Source: Bacilli bacterium (GTDB taxonomy: Bacteria; Bacillota_I; Bacilli_A; RF39; UBA660). Taken from it: a stretch of 64,000 nt of DNA. Below are positions 15,801 to 24,186 of this stretch, piece after piece. The position numbers and the translations under genes were made by a program. The DNA is taken from positions 46,615 to 110,614 of the forward strand of contig JAFSDH010000009.1 in the NCBI GenBank assembly GCA_017436345.1, in the 5' to 3' direction. The notes beneath the pieces are model-generated. The model did no database searches. It had not been told where the DNA came from and saw only the letters and a program-made list of their open reading frames with translations. Numbering within the stretch: position 1 is the first letter of the stretch; each line of letters begins with the position of its first letter.

Positions 15801-17003
15801 ATGATTAAAGTAGGTGTAATTTTTGGTGGAGAAAGTGTTGAACATGAAGTAAGTATTATTTCTGCTGTTCAAGCTATGAATAAAATGGATAGTGAAAAAT
15901 ATGAAATTGTTCCTATCTATATTACTAAAGATGGTGAATGGTATACAGGAGATTTCTTAAAAGAAATTGAAACATATCAAGATATGCATTTATTAAAGAA
16001 ATATGCTAAGAATGTAGTTTTATATAGAAAGGGTGGAAGTTTTATTCTACAAAGTAAAGGATTCTTTAAAACTTTGGTTAAAGAAATTGATATTGCTTTT
16101 CCAATTGTACATGGTACAAATGTTGAAGATGGTGTATTACAAGGTTATTTAAAAACAATAGGTATTCCTTTTGTTGGAAGTGATGTGTGTGCTGCAGCAA
16201 TTGGACAAGATAAAGTATTCCAAAAACAAGTTTGGGGAAGTGAAGGATTACCAATTCCTGAATATACTTGGTTTTTTGACAGTGACTATGAAGAAAATCC
16301 TGATGAAGTAATCAAGAAAGTAGAAAAAATTAAATATCCTGTTATTGTTAAACCTGCAACTTTGGGTAGTAGTGTAGGTATTAATATAGCGCATAAGAAA
16401 GAAGAATTAGTTAAAGCTATTGAAGATGCTATTACTTATGATAATAAGATTTTAGTTGAAGAAGTTATTAATAATTTGACAGAAGTAAATGTAAGTGTTG
16501 TTGGAAATTATGATAGTCAAGATACTAGTGTAATTGAACAAGTTTTATCTAGTAGTGAGTTGTTAACTTATGAAGATAAATATATTGGTGGTTCTAAAAA
16601 AGCTGGACCTAGTAAAGGAATGGCTTCGGCTAGTCGTAAGATTCCTGCTGATATTGGTGATAAGTTAACTAATGAAGTTAAAGATGTTGCTGTTCGTGCA
16701 TTTAAAGCTTTAAATTTAAGTGGTGATGTTAGAATTGATTTCTTGATTGATTCTAAGAAAAAGAAAGTTTATATTAATGAAGTTAATACTATTCCTGGTT
16801 CTTTAGCTTTCTATTTATGGGAACCTATTGGAAAAGATTATACAGCGTTACTTGATGAACTTATTGGTATAGCTGTTAAAGATTATAAGAAGAGAATTAA
16901 TAAAACTCATTCTTTTGAGACAAATATTTTAAGTGGATTTACTGGTGGCTTAAAAGGATGTAAAGGTGTTAAAGGGATTAAAGGGGTTAAATCTTTAAAG
17001 TAA
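15801..17003 (+). CDS. ddl: D-alanine-D-alanine ligase
   Basis: 400 aa. FGGESVEHEVSIISA (N-terminal), FPIVHGTNVEDGVLQGYL, an ATP-grasp core (KYPVIVKPATLGSSVGI, DVRIDFLID, YINEVNTIPGSLAFYLWE) match Ddl of the VanA/DdlB type; it makes D-Ala-D-Ala for MurF. RBS AGGAGG directly behind murF. The last ~20 residues are an odd Gly-Lys-rich repeat (GGLKGCKGVKGIKGVKSLK) beyond the normal end of the family, encoded by short tandem AAAGG(T/G)(G/A)TT units; it is basic and might bind membrane or be a neutral extension. Confidence 0.93.
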   Translation: MIKVGVIFGGESVEHEVSIISAVQAMNKMDSEKYEIVPIYITKDGEWYTGDFLKEIETYQDMHLLKKYAKNVVLYRKGGSFILQSKGFFKTLVKEIDIAFPIVHGTNVEDGVLQGYLKTIGIPFVGSDVCAAAIGQDKVFQKQVWGSEGLPIPEYTWFFDSDYEENPDEVIKKVEKIKYPVIVKPATLGSSVGINIAHKKEELVKAIEDAITYDNKILVEEVINNLTEVNVSVVGNYDSQDTSVIEQVLSSSELLTYEDKYIGGSKKAGPSKGMASASRKIPADIGDKLTNEVKDVAVRAFKALNLSGDVRIDFLIDSKKKKVYINEVNTIPGSLAFYLWEPIGKDYTALLDELIGIAVKDYKKRINKTHSFETNILSGFTGGLKGCKGVKGIKGVKSLK

Positions 17004-17038
17004 GATAAAACAATATTATTCTACAGGGGGTGGAAATA

Positions 17039-18175
17039 TTGGATTTTAATTTTGAATCTAATTTAGACAATGTTAGTGATGAAGTTCTTAAGTATGTAGG
17101 GATTACTAATTTAGACTTTAGAACATCTTTATCTAGTGATGATTTGGAAGAAGTAAAAAGAATGTTGTTTTCAATTAATACTTTAATGCAAGTTACTTTT
17201 AGAGATGGAGCGACTGTTAAAGATATTGAAAATGTTAAATATATTCTTGAACTTTCACCAATGTGTAATGATAATAAAGTAGAAAAGATGATTCTAAGAG
17301 AAAATACCCCTGTTGATGTTAAGAAGATATTGTCTTTATCATTTTTAAACCCTGAGACATGGAATATTTCGTATCAAGTTAAAGATGGAACGTATATGAT
17401 TACTAGTTTACCTAATTATAGGGTGATGGAAGAATATATTAGTATTGTTTTATCTTGTGTTGATGATTCGATGTCAACTTTAGAAAAAGTTAAAGAGATT
17501 TATGATTTTGTTAAGTTATTGGAATTAGATGAAAAAGCTAGTTCTAGACTTCCTGATATTGTTATATCTAGAAAGACTAATAGTTTTGGCTTTAATATGT
17601 TGTTTTCAGAAATCTTGAAGAGAATTGGTATAAGTTCTTATATTGGTGAAATAAAAAGAAATTCTAGTAAAGAATATATTACAATTATTGATATTAATGA
17701 TGATAAGTATGATGCCCATGGTATATATGCTTTTGATCCAGCGTCTGATTCCATAGACAAAGATGTATATAAAAGTGATGCGATAAGAAAAGTAAATTAT
17801 AATTTCTTTTGTAGGACGCTTTTGGAAATAGAAAATACTAAGTTTGATGATAAATTGGATGGTTCTTTGATGTATCTTATTTCAGATTCTTTTGAATTTT
17901 CTTGTCGTAGGGTTAATGAACGTGATAAAAGAAAATTAGAAGATAGTTTAGGATATAGTTATTTTGAACTGTTTGATAAGATACATAAGACAAAATCTAT
18001 AAAGGATGATAATTTACTTGATTTAGTTATGAATACTATTCATAAAGATGATTTTTTAGGTCTTAATAGAGATATTAGTGAATTAGTTAGAAATAATTAT
18101 TTTTTAAGAAAAAAAGAATTATTTAATGAAATTAAAGAAAGTGAAGTAGAATATGTAAATATTCATGATGCATAA
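17039..18175 (+). CDS. Unknown protein with degenerate transglutaminase-like region
   Basis: 378 aa from TTG 17039, seven bases after the strong AGGGGGTGG site; the GTG at 17030 sits within that site. No signal peptide or membrane helix. Residues 185-250 resemble the core of a transglutaminase-like fold: an NSFGFNMLFSEILKRIGIS helix where active members have a Cys, and DAHGIYAFDPASD where they have His ... Asp-Pro. The Cys is a Ser or absent, so if the resemblance is real the enzyme is probably inactive. The rest is helical and unassigned. It follows ddl by 35 bp and ends in a terminator, so it may be read with murF-ddl. Not otherwise recognised. Confidence 0.6.
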   Translation: MDFNFESNLDNVSDEVLKYVGITNLDFRTSLSSDDLEEVKRMLFSINTLMQVTFRDGATVKDIENVKYILELSPMCNDNKVEKMILRENTPVDVKKILSLSFLNPETWNISYQVKDGTYMITSLPNYRVMEEYISIVLSCVDDSMSTLEKVKEIYDFVKLLELDEKASSRLPDIVISRKTNSFGFNMLFSEILKRIGISSYIGEIKRNSSKEYITIIDINDDKYDAHGIYAFDPASDSIDKDVYKSDAIRKVNYNFFCRTLLEIENTKFDDKLDGSLMYLISDSFEFSCRRVNERDKRKLEDSLGYSYFELFDKIHKTKSIKDDNLLDLVMNTIHKDDFLGLNRDISELVRNNYFLRKKELFNEIKESEVEYVNIHDA

Positions 18176-18199
18176 AGATTATTTTTATAATCTTTTTTA
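18174..18199 (+). terminator. Intrinsic terminator
   Basis: AAAGATTAT / ATAATCTTT stem, TTTT loop, T-rich tail; overlaps the stop of the preceding gene. Confidence 0.75.
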
Positions 18200-18240
18200 T
18201 TTGTTTAAATAATGCTATTATAGAATTAGGAGTGGTAGTT

Positions 18241-18675
18241 ATGAAGAAGAAGGTTATTATAATTGTTTTGGTTTTGTTATTAATACTAGGTTCTTATTTG
18301 ATCTATACTTTGTATGGGCATGAAAATAATAATTATAATAAAAAAAGAACAATGGTTAATGAAGTTTTAACAGTTGTTGATTTGTTTGAAAAGATGAATA
18401 TTGAAGAATATGTAGTAGATGATTTTATCTTTACAAATGTTAATCTTTCTTTAAACGATGGTAATGATAGTGTAGAAGTTATTTTTATTAGTAATGTATC
18501 TAGTGATCTAATATTACTTGAATTAAATTTATATGATAAGGATGGGGAAAAGCTTGAAAGTATAGATTTTTCAATAGACGGTTTATTTGAAGGAGAAGAG
18601 AGAAATTTGTTTTGTTATGTTGATATAGATTTATCTAAAGTAGATAGTTTTGATATAAAAATAAAGAATGATTAA
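18241..18675 (+). CDS. Small membrane-anchored extracellular protein of unknown function
   Basis: 144 aa from ATG 18241, eight bases after AGGAG; a GTG at 18232 overlaps the RBS. N-terminal KKK and a hydrophobic helix (about residues 5-24) anchor it; the remainder is an acidic beta-rich domain with alternating hydrophobics (VEVIFISNVSSDLILLELNL, LYDKDGEKLESIDFSIDG) that looks like a FxLYD-type immunoglobulin-like fold. It is a single-gene unit just upstream of the Tad operon, separated by a terminator. Function unknown. Confidence 0.7.
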   Translation: MKKKVIIIVLVLLLILGSYLIYTLYGHENNNYNKKRTMVNEVLTVVDLFEKMNIEEYVVDDFIFTNVNLSLNDGNDSVEVIFISNVSSDLILLELNLYDKDGEKLESIDFSIDGLFEGEERNLFCYVDIDLSKVDSFDIKIKND

Positions 18676-18690
18676 TTTCATTCTTTTTTA
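18663..18690 (+). terminator. Intrinsic terminator
   Basis: AAAGAATGA / TCATTCTTT stem around the stop codon, followed by T residues. Confidence 0.7.
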
Positions 18691-18702
18691 ATTTATCAAT
18701 AA

Positions 18703-18731
18703 TTTACAACTGATATTATAAATGATATAAT
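18703..18731 (+). promoter_or_regulatory. Sigma-A promoter of the Tad operon
   Basis: TTTACA (18703-18708), exactly 17 bp, TATAAT (18726-18731); RBS GGAAGG follows at 18745. Confidence 0.7.
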
Positions 18732-18758
18732 TACTATATAATAGGGAAGGTGGATATG

Positions 18759-19112
18759 ATGAAGAAAAATCAAAAAGGTCAAGCTTTGATTGAATTTGTT
18801 CTTGTTTTACCTGTTCTTATATTACTTATTTTTGCTTTTATAGATTTAGGAAGAATAATTCTTGAAAATAATCGTTTAGAAAATATTACTACAATTGCAA
18901 TAAGTAAGTACAAGGAAAATAATCAATATGATGAAGTTTTGTCATATCTTAAAGAAATGGGATATGAAGATATAGAATTATCGATTACTAGAGAAGATAA
19001 TTTATTGAAGATAAATGTTAATAAAGATATAAATATAATAACACCGGGACTAGATAAAATACTTGGTAGTAGTTTTGATGTTGAAGTAGAAAGAGTAGTT
19101 AATTATGAATAA
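18759..19112 (+). CDS. tadE: TadE-like pseudopilin
   Basis: About 117 aa; ATG 18756 is an equally possible start. KNQKGQALIEFVLVLPVLILL is the TadE signature: a short basic leader, Gly, a Glu at +5 of the hydrophobic helix, and a following short extracellular domain. TadE-family proteins are processed by prepilin peptidase and act as minor pilins of Tad (tight adherence) systems. First gene of a tight operon, overlapping the next by eight bases. Confidence 0.82.
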   Translation: MKKNQKGQALIEFVLVLPVLILLIFAFIDLGRIILENNRLENITTIAISKYKENNQYDEVLSYLKEMGYEDIELSITREDNLLKINVNKDINIITPGLDKILGSSFDVEVERVVNYE

Positions 19113-19476
19113 TAAAGGTCAAGTATTAGTTTTGTTTATTATTATTTTACCTATTCTTTTATTAGGTTGTGCATGTTTAATAGATTCTAGTTATATGCTT
19201 TATCAAAAAAATAGATTGGATAATATTAATTATGATGTATTAGATAGTATAAAAACGAAGATGATTTTAACTGAGGAAGATGTTGAAAGACTCATCTTAT
19301 TGAATGATTCTAAGATTGTAAATGAAGATATTGTTATTGATGAGGAAAATACTATGGATAGAAATATTAGTATTAGTAATTATATTTTAGTAAATAGTAT
19401 TTTTGGTAGATTAATTGGTATTGATGAATATAAAGTTAGTTCAGAAGTTAGTATTAAAATAAATAATATTTCTTAA
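19105..19476 (+). CDS. TadF/TadE-like pseudopilin
   Basis: 123 aa. MNNKGQVLVLFIIILPILLLG is a second Tad-type prepilin leader, lacking the +5 Glu of TadE (Leu/Val instead), followed by YQKNRLDNINYDVLDSI and a short domain. Such pairs of TadE/TadF or TadG-like minor pilins are usual in Tad loci. Overlaps tadE by eight bases. Confidence 0.72.
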   Translation: MNNKGQVLVLFIIILPILLLGCACLIDSSYMLYQKNRLDNINYDVLDSIKTKMILTEEDVERLILLNDSKIVNEDIVIDEENTMDRNISISNYILVNSIFGRLIGIDEYKVSSEVSIKINNIS

Positions 19477-19488
19477 GATGGTGATAAT

Positions 19489-20265
19489 ATGGAAAATAAA
19501 AAGGGAAAGATACTTACAGTTACATCAATGAAGGGTGGAGTTGGTAAAACAACTACAGTAATGATGCTTGCGGATATTTATGCTAAATATAGTAAAAAAG
19601 TTTTGGTTATAGATTTAGATTTATATAATGGTAATTTGGCTTTTGCTTATAATGTTAAAGTTAAAAATTCTATATATAATTTGTGTGATGATATGGCTAA
19701 TAATAGATTAGTTGATGGGATAAATAGTGATTACATTACTAAGGTAAATGATAATATTCATTTAATAGGTGCTCCTAAAGATCCAAGGCAAGCTAATAAG
19801 ATAGATAATCGTGTACTTAGTACTATACTTGATTCTTTAGTATTTTTATATGATGTTATTATTATTGATACAAATCATGTTTTAAATATATGTAATATGA
19901 TTGCTTTTGAACATAGTTATAAAATTATAGATATATTTACTAATGATAGTTTTGATTTACAAAGTACAAAGTCTTTTATAGCAATTTGTAAAAATATGGA
20001 AGTAGATAATTTAGTTCTTTTACTTAATAATGCGATTGATTCTAGAAAGAATTATTTTAGTAATTATGATATTAAACATATTACAAAGAAGAATATTGAT
20101 TATACTATTTCTTCTAATTTATATTTAAAGAATTTTGATCAATTAGTTATGGATGGTAAGTTAAGTAATTTTGATTTAGCTTATAAAGGTGATTCTAAGA
20201 AGTATTTAGAGAATTTTGCCGAATGTATGATTAATTTGATTGATGATAAAGGAGGAAAGAAATAA
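19489..20265 (+). CDS. tadZ: TadZ/CpaE-like ParA-type ATPase
   Basis: 258 aa. A deviant Walker A KGGVGKTT (15-22), Walker A-prime VLVIDLDLYNGNL and IIIDTNHV make this a MinD/ParA-family ATPase. The receiver-like N-terminal domain of longer CpaE proteins is missing, so this is the short form. In Tad systems it positions the secretion machine at the pole or membrane. RBS GGTGATA; the stop overlaps the start of tadA (TAATG). Confidence 0.85.
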   Translation: MENKKGKILTVTSMKGGVGKTTTVMMLADIYAKYSKKVLVIDLDLYNGNLAFAYNVKVKNSIYNLCDDMANNRLVDGINSDYITKVNDNIHLIGAPKDPRQANKIDNRVLSTILDSLVFLYDVIIIDTNHVLNICNMIAFEHSYKIIDIFTNDSFDLQSTKSFIAICKNMEVDNLVLLLNNAIDSRKNYFSNYDIKHITKKNIDYTISSNLYLKNFDQLVMDGKLSNFDLAYKGDSKKYLENFAECMINLIDDKGGKK

Positions 20266-21641
20266 TGGCAAAGAAATGGCTAGAAGAGTTTCAGATAGAA
20301 GATCTTTCTCCTAAATATGAAGAAAATAAATCTGATTATGAAGTTTTTGAAGATAAAGATTTATTAGATAAGTTTAGAAATAGTATTATTCAAGAATTGA
20401 TAGATAGTGAAATTAGAGATACTTCTAAGATGAATTATTATATTAATGAAGAAATAGATCGTATTACAGATGGATATGATTTAAGTAGTGAAGAGAGAAA
20501 TCATTTATTTAATTTAATTGAGAATGAAGTTAATGGTTATGGTCCGATTACTGAACTTTTAGATGATAAGAATGTTACAGAAATAATGATTAATAGTCCT
20601 AATGAGATTTATATTGAAGTTGATGGAGTTTTATCACGTGATTATAGTGTTTCGTTTATTAATGATGATCATATTATTAGAACTATTCAAAGAATAATCC
20701 AACCTCTTGGTAGAACAATCGATTCTGCTAATCCGATGGTTGATTCAAGACTTCCGGATGGTTCGCGTATTAATGCGATTATTCCACCTTTAAGTGTTAA
20801 AGGTCCAGTTGTTACAATTCGTAAGTTTAAAGAAGATATTGATAGTATTGATTCTTTAATAGGTAATGGTACGCTTACTCCATATATGGCTAGATTTTTA
20901 GATGCTTGTGTTAAAGCTAAATTAAATATTGTAGTATGTGGTGGTACTGGTAGTGGTAAGACAACTTTATTAAATGTTTTATCTAGTTTTGCCTCTAATG
21001 AAGAAAGAATTATTACAATTGAAGATGCTGTTGAACTTCGTCTTAATCAAGAACATGTTATTTCGCTTGAAACTAAGAATGTTAGTTATGATCAAAATGG
21101 TGAAGTAACAATTCGTGATTTAGTTAGAAATTCTCTTCGTATGAGACCAGATCGAATTATTGTTGGTGAAGTTCGTGGTAAAGAAGCCTTTGATATGCTT
21201 CAAGCTATGAATACTGGTCATGATGGTAGTTTGACAACTCTTCATGCTAATGGATGCCGTGATGCCTTAAATCGACTTGAAACAATGATTTTAATGGGAG
21301 AAATAGAGCTTCCTATTAAAGCTATTCGAGGATATATAGAAAGTGCGATTGACATTATTGTTAATATTGAAAGACTTAGTGATGGTAAAAGAAAAGTTAC
21401 ATCAATTTCTGAAGTTGTAGGGTTTGATGGTGAAAAGATTGAACTAAAAGAAATATTTAGTTTTATTAAACATGGGCTTACAGAAAATAGAGAAGTAAAT
21501 GGAGAGTTTATGCTTCATGAATATGTACCTTTAGTTTATGAAAAGATTAAAAGTAGAGGTATATTAGATATTGATGACATGTTTATATTTACTAAACCTA
21601 AGAAAGAAAAGAGTAGCAAAAGTAAAAAAGATAAAAAGTAA
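20265..21641 (+). CDS. tadA: TadA/CpaF secretion ATPase
   Basis: 458 aa. N-terminal helical domain, then type II/IV secretion ATPase core: [11 protein letters not shown] and NEIYIEVDG, Walker [10 protein letters not shown] (226-234), Asp-box [11 protein letters not shown], Walker [14 protein letters not shown] and His-box TTLHANG. It powers assembly of Tad pili. The C-terminus is Lys/Ser-rich. RBS AGGAGG inside tadZ. Confidence 0.94.
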   Translation: MAKKWLEEFQIEDLSPKYEENKSDYEVFEDKDLLDKFRNSIIQELIDSEIRDTSKMNYYINEEIDRITDGYDLSSEERNHLFNLIENEVNGYGPITELLDDKNVTEIMINSPNEIYIEVDGVLSRDYSVSFINDDHIIRTIQRIIQPLGRTIDSANPMVDSRLPDGSRINAIIPPLSVKGPVVTIRKFKEDIDSIDSLIGNGTLTPYMARFLDACVKAKLNIVVCGGTGSGKTTLLNVLSSFASNEERIITIEDAVELRLNQEHVISLETKNVSYDQNGEVTIRDLVRNSLRMRPDRIIVGEVRGKEAFDMLQAMNTGHDGSLTTLHANGCRDALNRLETMILMGEIELPIKAIRGYIESAIDIIVNIERLSDGKRKVTSISEVVGFDGEKIELKEIFSFIKHGLTENREVNGEFMLHEYVPLVYEKIKSRGILDIDDMFIFTKPKKEKSSKSKKDKK

Positions 21642-21659
21642 AGATAAGGAAGTGATAAG

Positions 21660-22676
21660 ATGAATAGTGCGCTTGAAATAATTATATTTATAATTCAAGG
21701 TTTAATGTTTTTTGTACTATTATATTTAGCTTATCGTTTGTTTAGATTTGTTAAAACTGTTAGTCTTGATAAAAGATTTGGTCCTTATTCGGTAGAAGTA
21801 TTAGAAGATACTAATGAATCTTTATTTGATATGTTAATAGAATACTATAAGGGAGTAATTCATAAATTATCTAAGGTATTTGTTAAGAGTAAGGTTTTGA
21901 CTGATTATAGTAATAAATATATTAAATATAGTTCTTCTTCTAGAGTAACTGATATTGAAAAGATGAATTATATTTCAACTAAATTTATTATTGGAATATC
22001 TTGTGTATTATTATTAGTTTTATCTGTGGTATTTAAACCTATAGTTATAGATTTATATTTAATTATATTAGTATTCTTATTAGGTTTTTTCTTATTAGAT
22101 ATTTATTTAATTATTGATGATAAGATTAAGAGAAAACGAATTGAAAAAGATATGAATAAAGCTATTATTATTATGAATAATGCTTTTAAATCAGGTTATA
22201 GTATAATGCAAGCAATATATCTTGTTCATACAGAATTAGAGGGACCTATTAGTGTTGAGTTTAAAAAGATGTATATGGATATTACATTTGGATTAAATAT
22301 GGAAGTAGTATTTAAGAGATTTTCTGAGAGAGTTAACTCTGTAGAAGCTAATTATATGTCAGCATCTCTTGCCGTTTTGAATAAGACTGGTGGTAATATT
22401 ACTCAAGTATTTAGCTCGGTTGAGAGAAGTAGTTTTACAAGAAAGAAATTAAAAGATGAACTTGATAGTGTTTCTGCTTCATCACGTGCAGTATTTAAGA
22501 TTTTAGTATTTATTCCAATCTTTTTAGTTGGAATGTTACTTCTTCTTAGTCCAACGTATTTTAAACCTTTATTTACTAATCCACTTGGTATATTATGTTT
22601 GATACTTAGTATTTTGATTTATGTAGTATACATCATTATTATTAGAAAAATTGTTTATGTGGAGGTTAAGTTATGA
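21660..22676 (+). CDS. tadB: TadB inner membrane platform protein
   Basis: 338 aa with four membrane segments (one N-terminal, two near residues 105-155, two at the C-terminus) around a T2SSF domain (IIMNNAFKSGYSIMQA ... LNKTGGNITQVFSSV). It forms the platform on which TadA acts, with TadC. Overlaps tadC by four bases (ATGA). Confidence 0.88.
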   Translation: MNSALEIIIFIIQGLMFFVLLYLAYRLFRFVKTVSLDKRFGPYSVEVLEDTNESLFDMLIEYYKGVIHKLSKVFVKSKVLTDYSNKYIKYSSSSRVTDIEKMNYISTKFIIGISCVLLLVLSVVFKPIVIDLYLIILVFLLGFFLLDIYLIIDDKIKRKRIEKDMNKAIIIMNNAFKSGYSIMQAIYLVHTELEGPISVEFKKMYMDITFGLNMEVVFKRFSERVNSVEANYMSASLAVLNKTGGNITQVFSSVERSSFTRKKLKDELDSVSASSRAVFKILVFIPIFLVGMLLLLSPTYFKPLFTNPLGILCLILSILIYVVYIIIIRKIVYVEVKL

Positions 22677-23380
22677 AAAAGAACAAGAAAAAGAAATTTT
22701 CACATAGTATTTTTTCTAGAAAAGAAATAAATAAGATTCAAAAAAAGATAGATTTGTTAGGCGAAGAATGTGACTATGATGCAATTTTTTTCTTAAATCT
22801 TAGATTATATTCTTCCATAGTTTTGTTTTTAGTGGTATTATATGTATTTGAGTTGGGATACTTTTTAGCGCCAATATTTACATTTGTTTATTATCATTTA
22901 ATTTATTATATTATGATTGAATCTAATATAAAGAAAAGATGTGATAAATTAGATATTGAAGCTATGTATTTTTTTGAAATTATGGCGCTTGCTTTAGAGT
23001 CTGGTAATAATTTGAAAAATGCACTAGAAATATCTTGTAATAATGTAGATAATGATTTATCTAAAGAGTTTAAGAAAGTTTTATCAGAAGTAGAATTTGG
23101 TAAAGGATTAAATGAATCTTTGGTAAGTTTAAAAAAAAGAATTCCTTCAGATACAATTAATAATATTATTTTAATGATTACACAGTCTAATACATTTGGT
23201 AATAACATTACAAAAGATATGTATCATCAAATTGATTATATTAGAGATAAGGAAATTCAAAAAGCAAAAGCTCGAATTAGTAAGATTCCTTTGAGAGTAT
23301 CTGTAATATCGGTATTATTTTATATACCATTAATACTATTATTAATTTTATCACCAGTATTATTAGAATTTTTAGGTTAA
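22673..23380 (+). CDS. tadC: TadC inner membrane platform protein
   Basis: 235 aa; second T2SSF-type protein with membrane segments near residues 40-80 and at the end, and the motif FFEIMALALESGNNLKNALE. Partner of TadB. It is the last tad gene; yebC starts 12 bp later without a terminator. The operon has no Flp major pilin, no TadV prepilin peptidase and no outer-membrane parts, the last as expected for a Gram-positive cell. Confidence 0.85.
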   Translation: MKKNKKKKFSHSIFSRKEINKIQKKIDLLGEECDYDAIFFLNLRLYSSIVLFLVVLYVFELGYFLAPIFTFVYYHLIYYIMIESNIKKRCDKLDIEAMYFFEIMALALESGNNLKNALEISCNNVDNDLSKEFKKVLSEVEFGKGLNESLVSLKKRIPSDTINNIILMITQSNTFGNNITKDMYHQIDYIRDKEIQKAKARISKIPLRVSVISVLFYIPLILLLILSPVLLEFLG

Positions 23381-23392
23381 GGAGATGGAAAA

Positions 23393-24112
23393 ATGAGTGG
23401 ACATTCTAAATGGGCAACTATTCATAGAAAAAAAGGGTTGTTAGATGCTGAACGTGGAAAAATATTTCAAAAGTTAGCTAGAGAATTATATGTAGCTGCG
23501 AAAGGAACTAATGGAGATCCTGCAGATAATCCTAATCTTCGTTTAGTAGTTGAAAAAGCAAAGAGTAATAATATGCCTAAAGATAATATTCAAAAGGCAA
23601 TTGATAAAGCTGTTAAATCTGCTGGAGGAGAAGATTATGAATCTGTAAGATATGAAGGATATGGTCCTAATGGTGTTGCATTCATGGTTGATTGCTTAAC
23701 AGATAATAGAAATAGAACAGCTATGCTTGTTAGATCGACATTTACTAAACGTGGTGGAAATTTAGGAACAGATGGATCTGTTTCTTATATGTTTGAAAGA
23801 CGTGGTGTAATTGTTTGTGAAAAGAAATTAGATGAAGATGAAGCTATGATGTTATGTTTAGATAATGGAGCTGAAGATTTTATTGTAAATGAAGATAATT
23901 TTGAAATATATACTTCTACAGATGATTTCATAAAGGTAAAGACTGCTTTAGAAGAAGCTGGAGTTACTGAGTTTATTACAAGTGAAATTACATATGTAGC
24001 TAATAACTTAGTTGAACTTGATGAAGAAACAACAGAAAAAGTTTTAGCTTTATCTGATGCTTTAGATGAAATTGATGATGTTCAAAATGTATATCATAAT
24101 TTAGATGCTTAA
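23393..24112 (+). CDS. yebC: YebC/TACO1 family translation or transcription factor
   Basis: 239 aa, normal family length. MSGHSKWATIHRKKG at the N-terminus, NMPKDNIQKAIDKA and YEGYGPNGVAFMVDCLTDNRNR are diagnostic. YebC proteins are known both as transcription regulators and, more recently, as ribosome-associated factors that relieve stalling at proline-rich stretches. RBS AAGGAGATGG. Read from the tad operon or its own promoter; usual ruvABC neighbours are absent. Confidence 0.95.
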   Translation: MSGHSKWATIHRKKGLLDAERGKIFQKLARELYVAAKGTNGDPADNPNLRLVVEKAKSNNMPKDNIQKAIDKAVKSAGGEDYESVRYEGYGPNGVAFMVDCLTDNRNRTAMLVRSTFTKRGGNLGTDGSVSYMFERRGVIVCEKKLDEDEAMMLCLDNGAEDFIVNEDNFEIYTSTDDFIKVKTALEEAGVTEFITSEITYVANNLVELDEETTEKVLALSDALDEIDDVQNVYHNLDA

Positions 24113-24116
24113 TTTT

Positions 24117-24150
24117 AAGAGAAAAGTACTATATGTATTTTTCTCTTTTT
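24117..24150 (+). terminator. Intrinsic terminator of tad-yebC
   Basis: AAGAGAAAAGTAC / GTATTTTTCTCTT stem with an internal mismatch, then T tract; it separates the tad-yebC unit from the large-paralogue locus. Confidence 0.75.
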
Positions 24151-24186
24151 ATTTTTTTGATATACTTATAATAGTAGGTGATTAAT

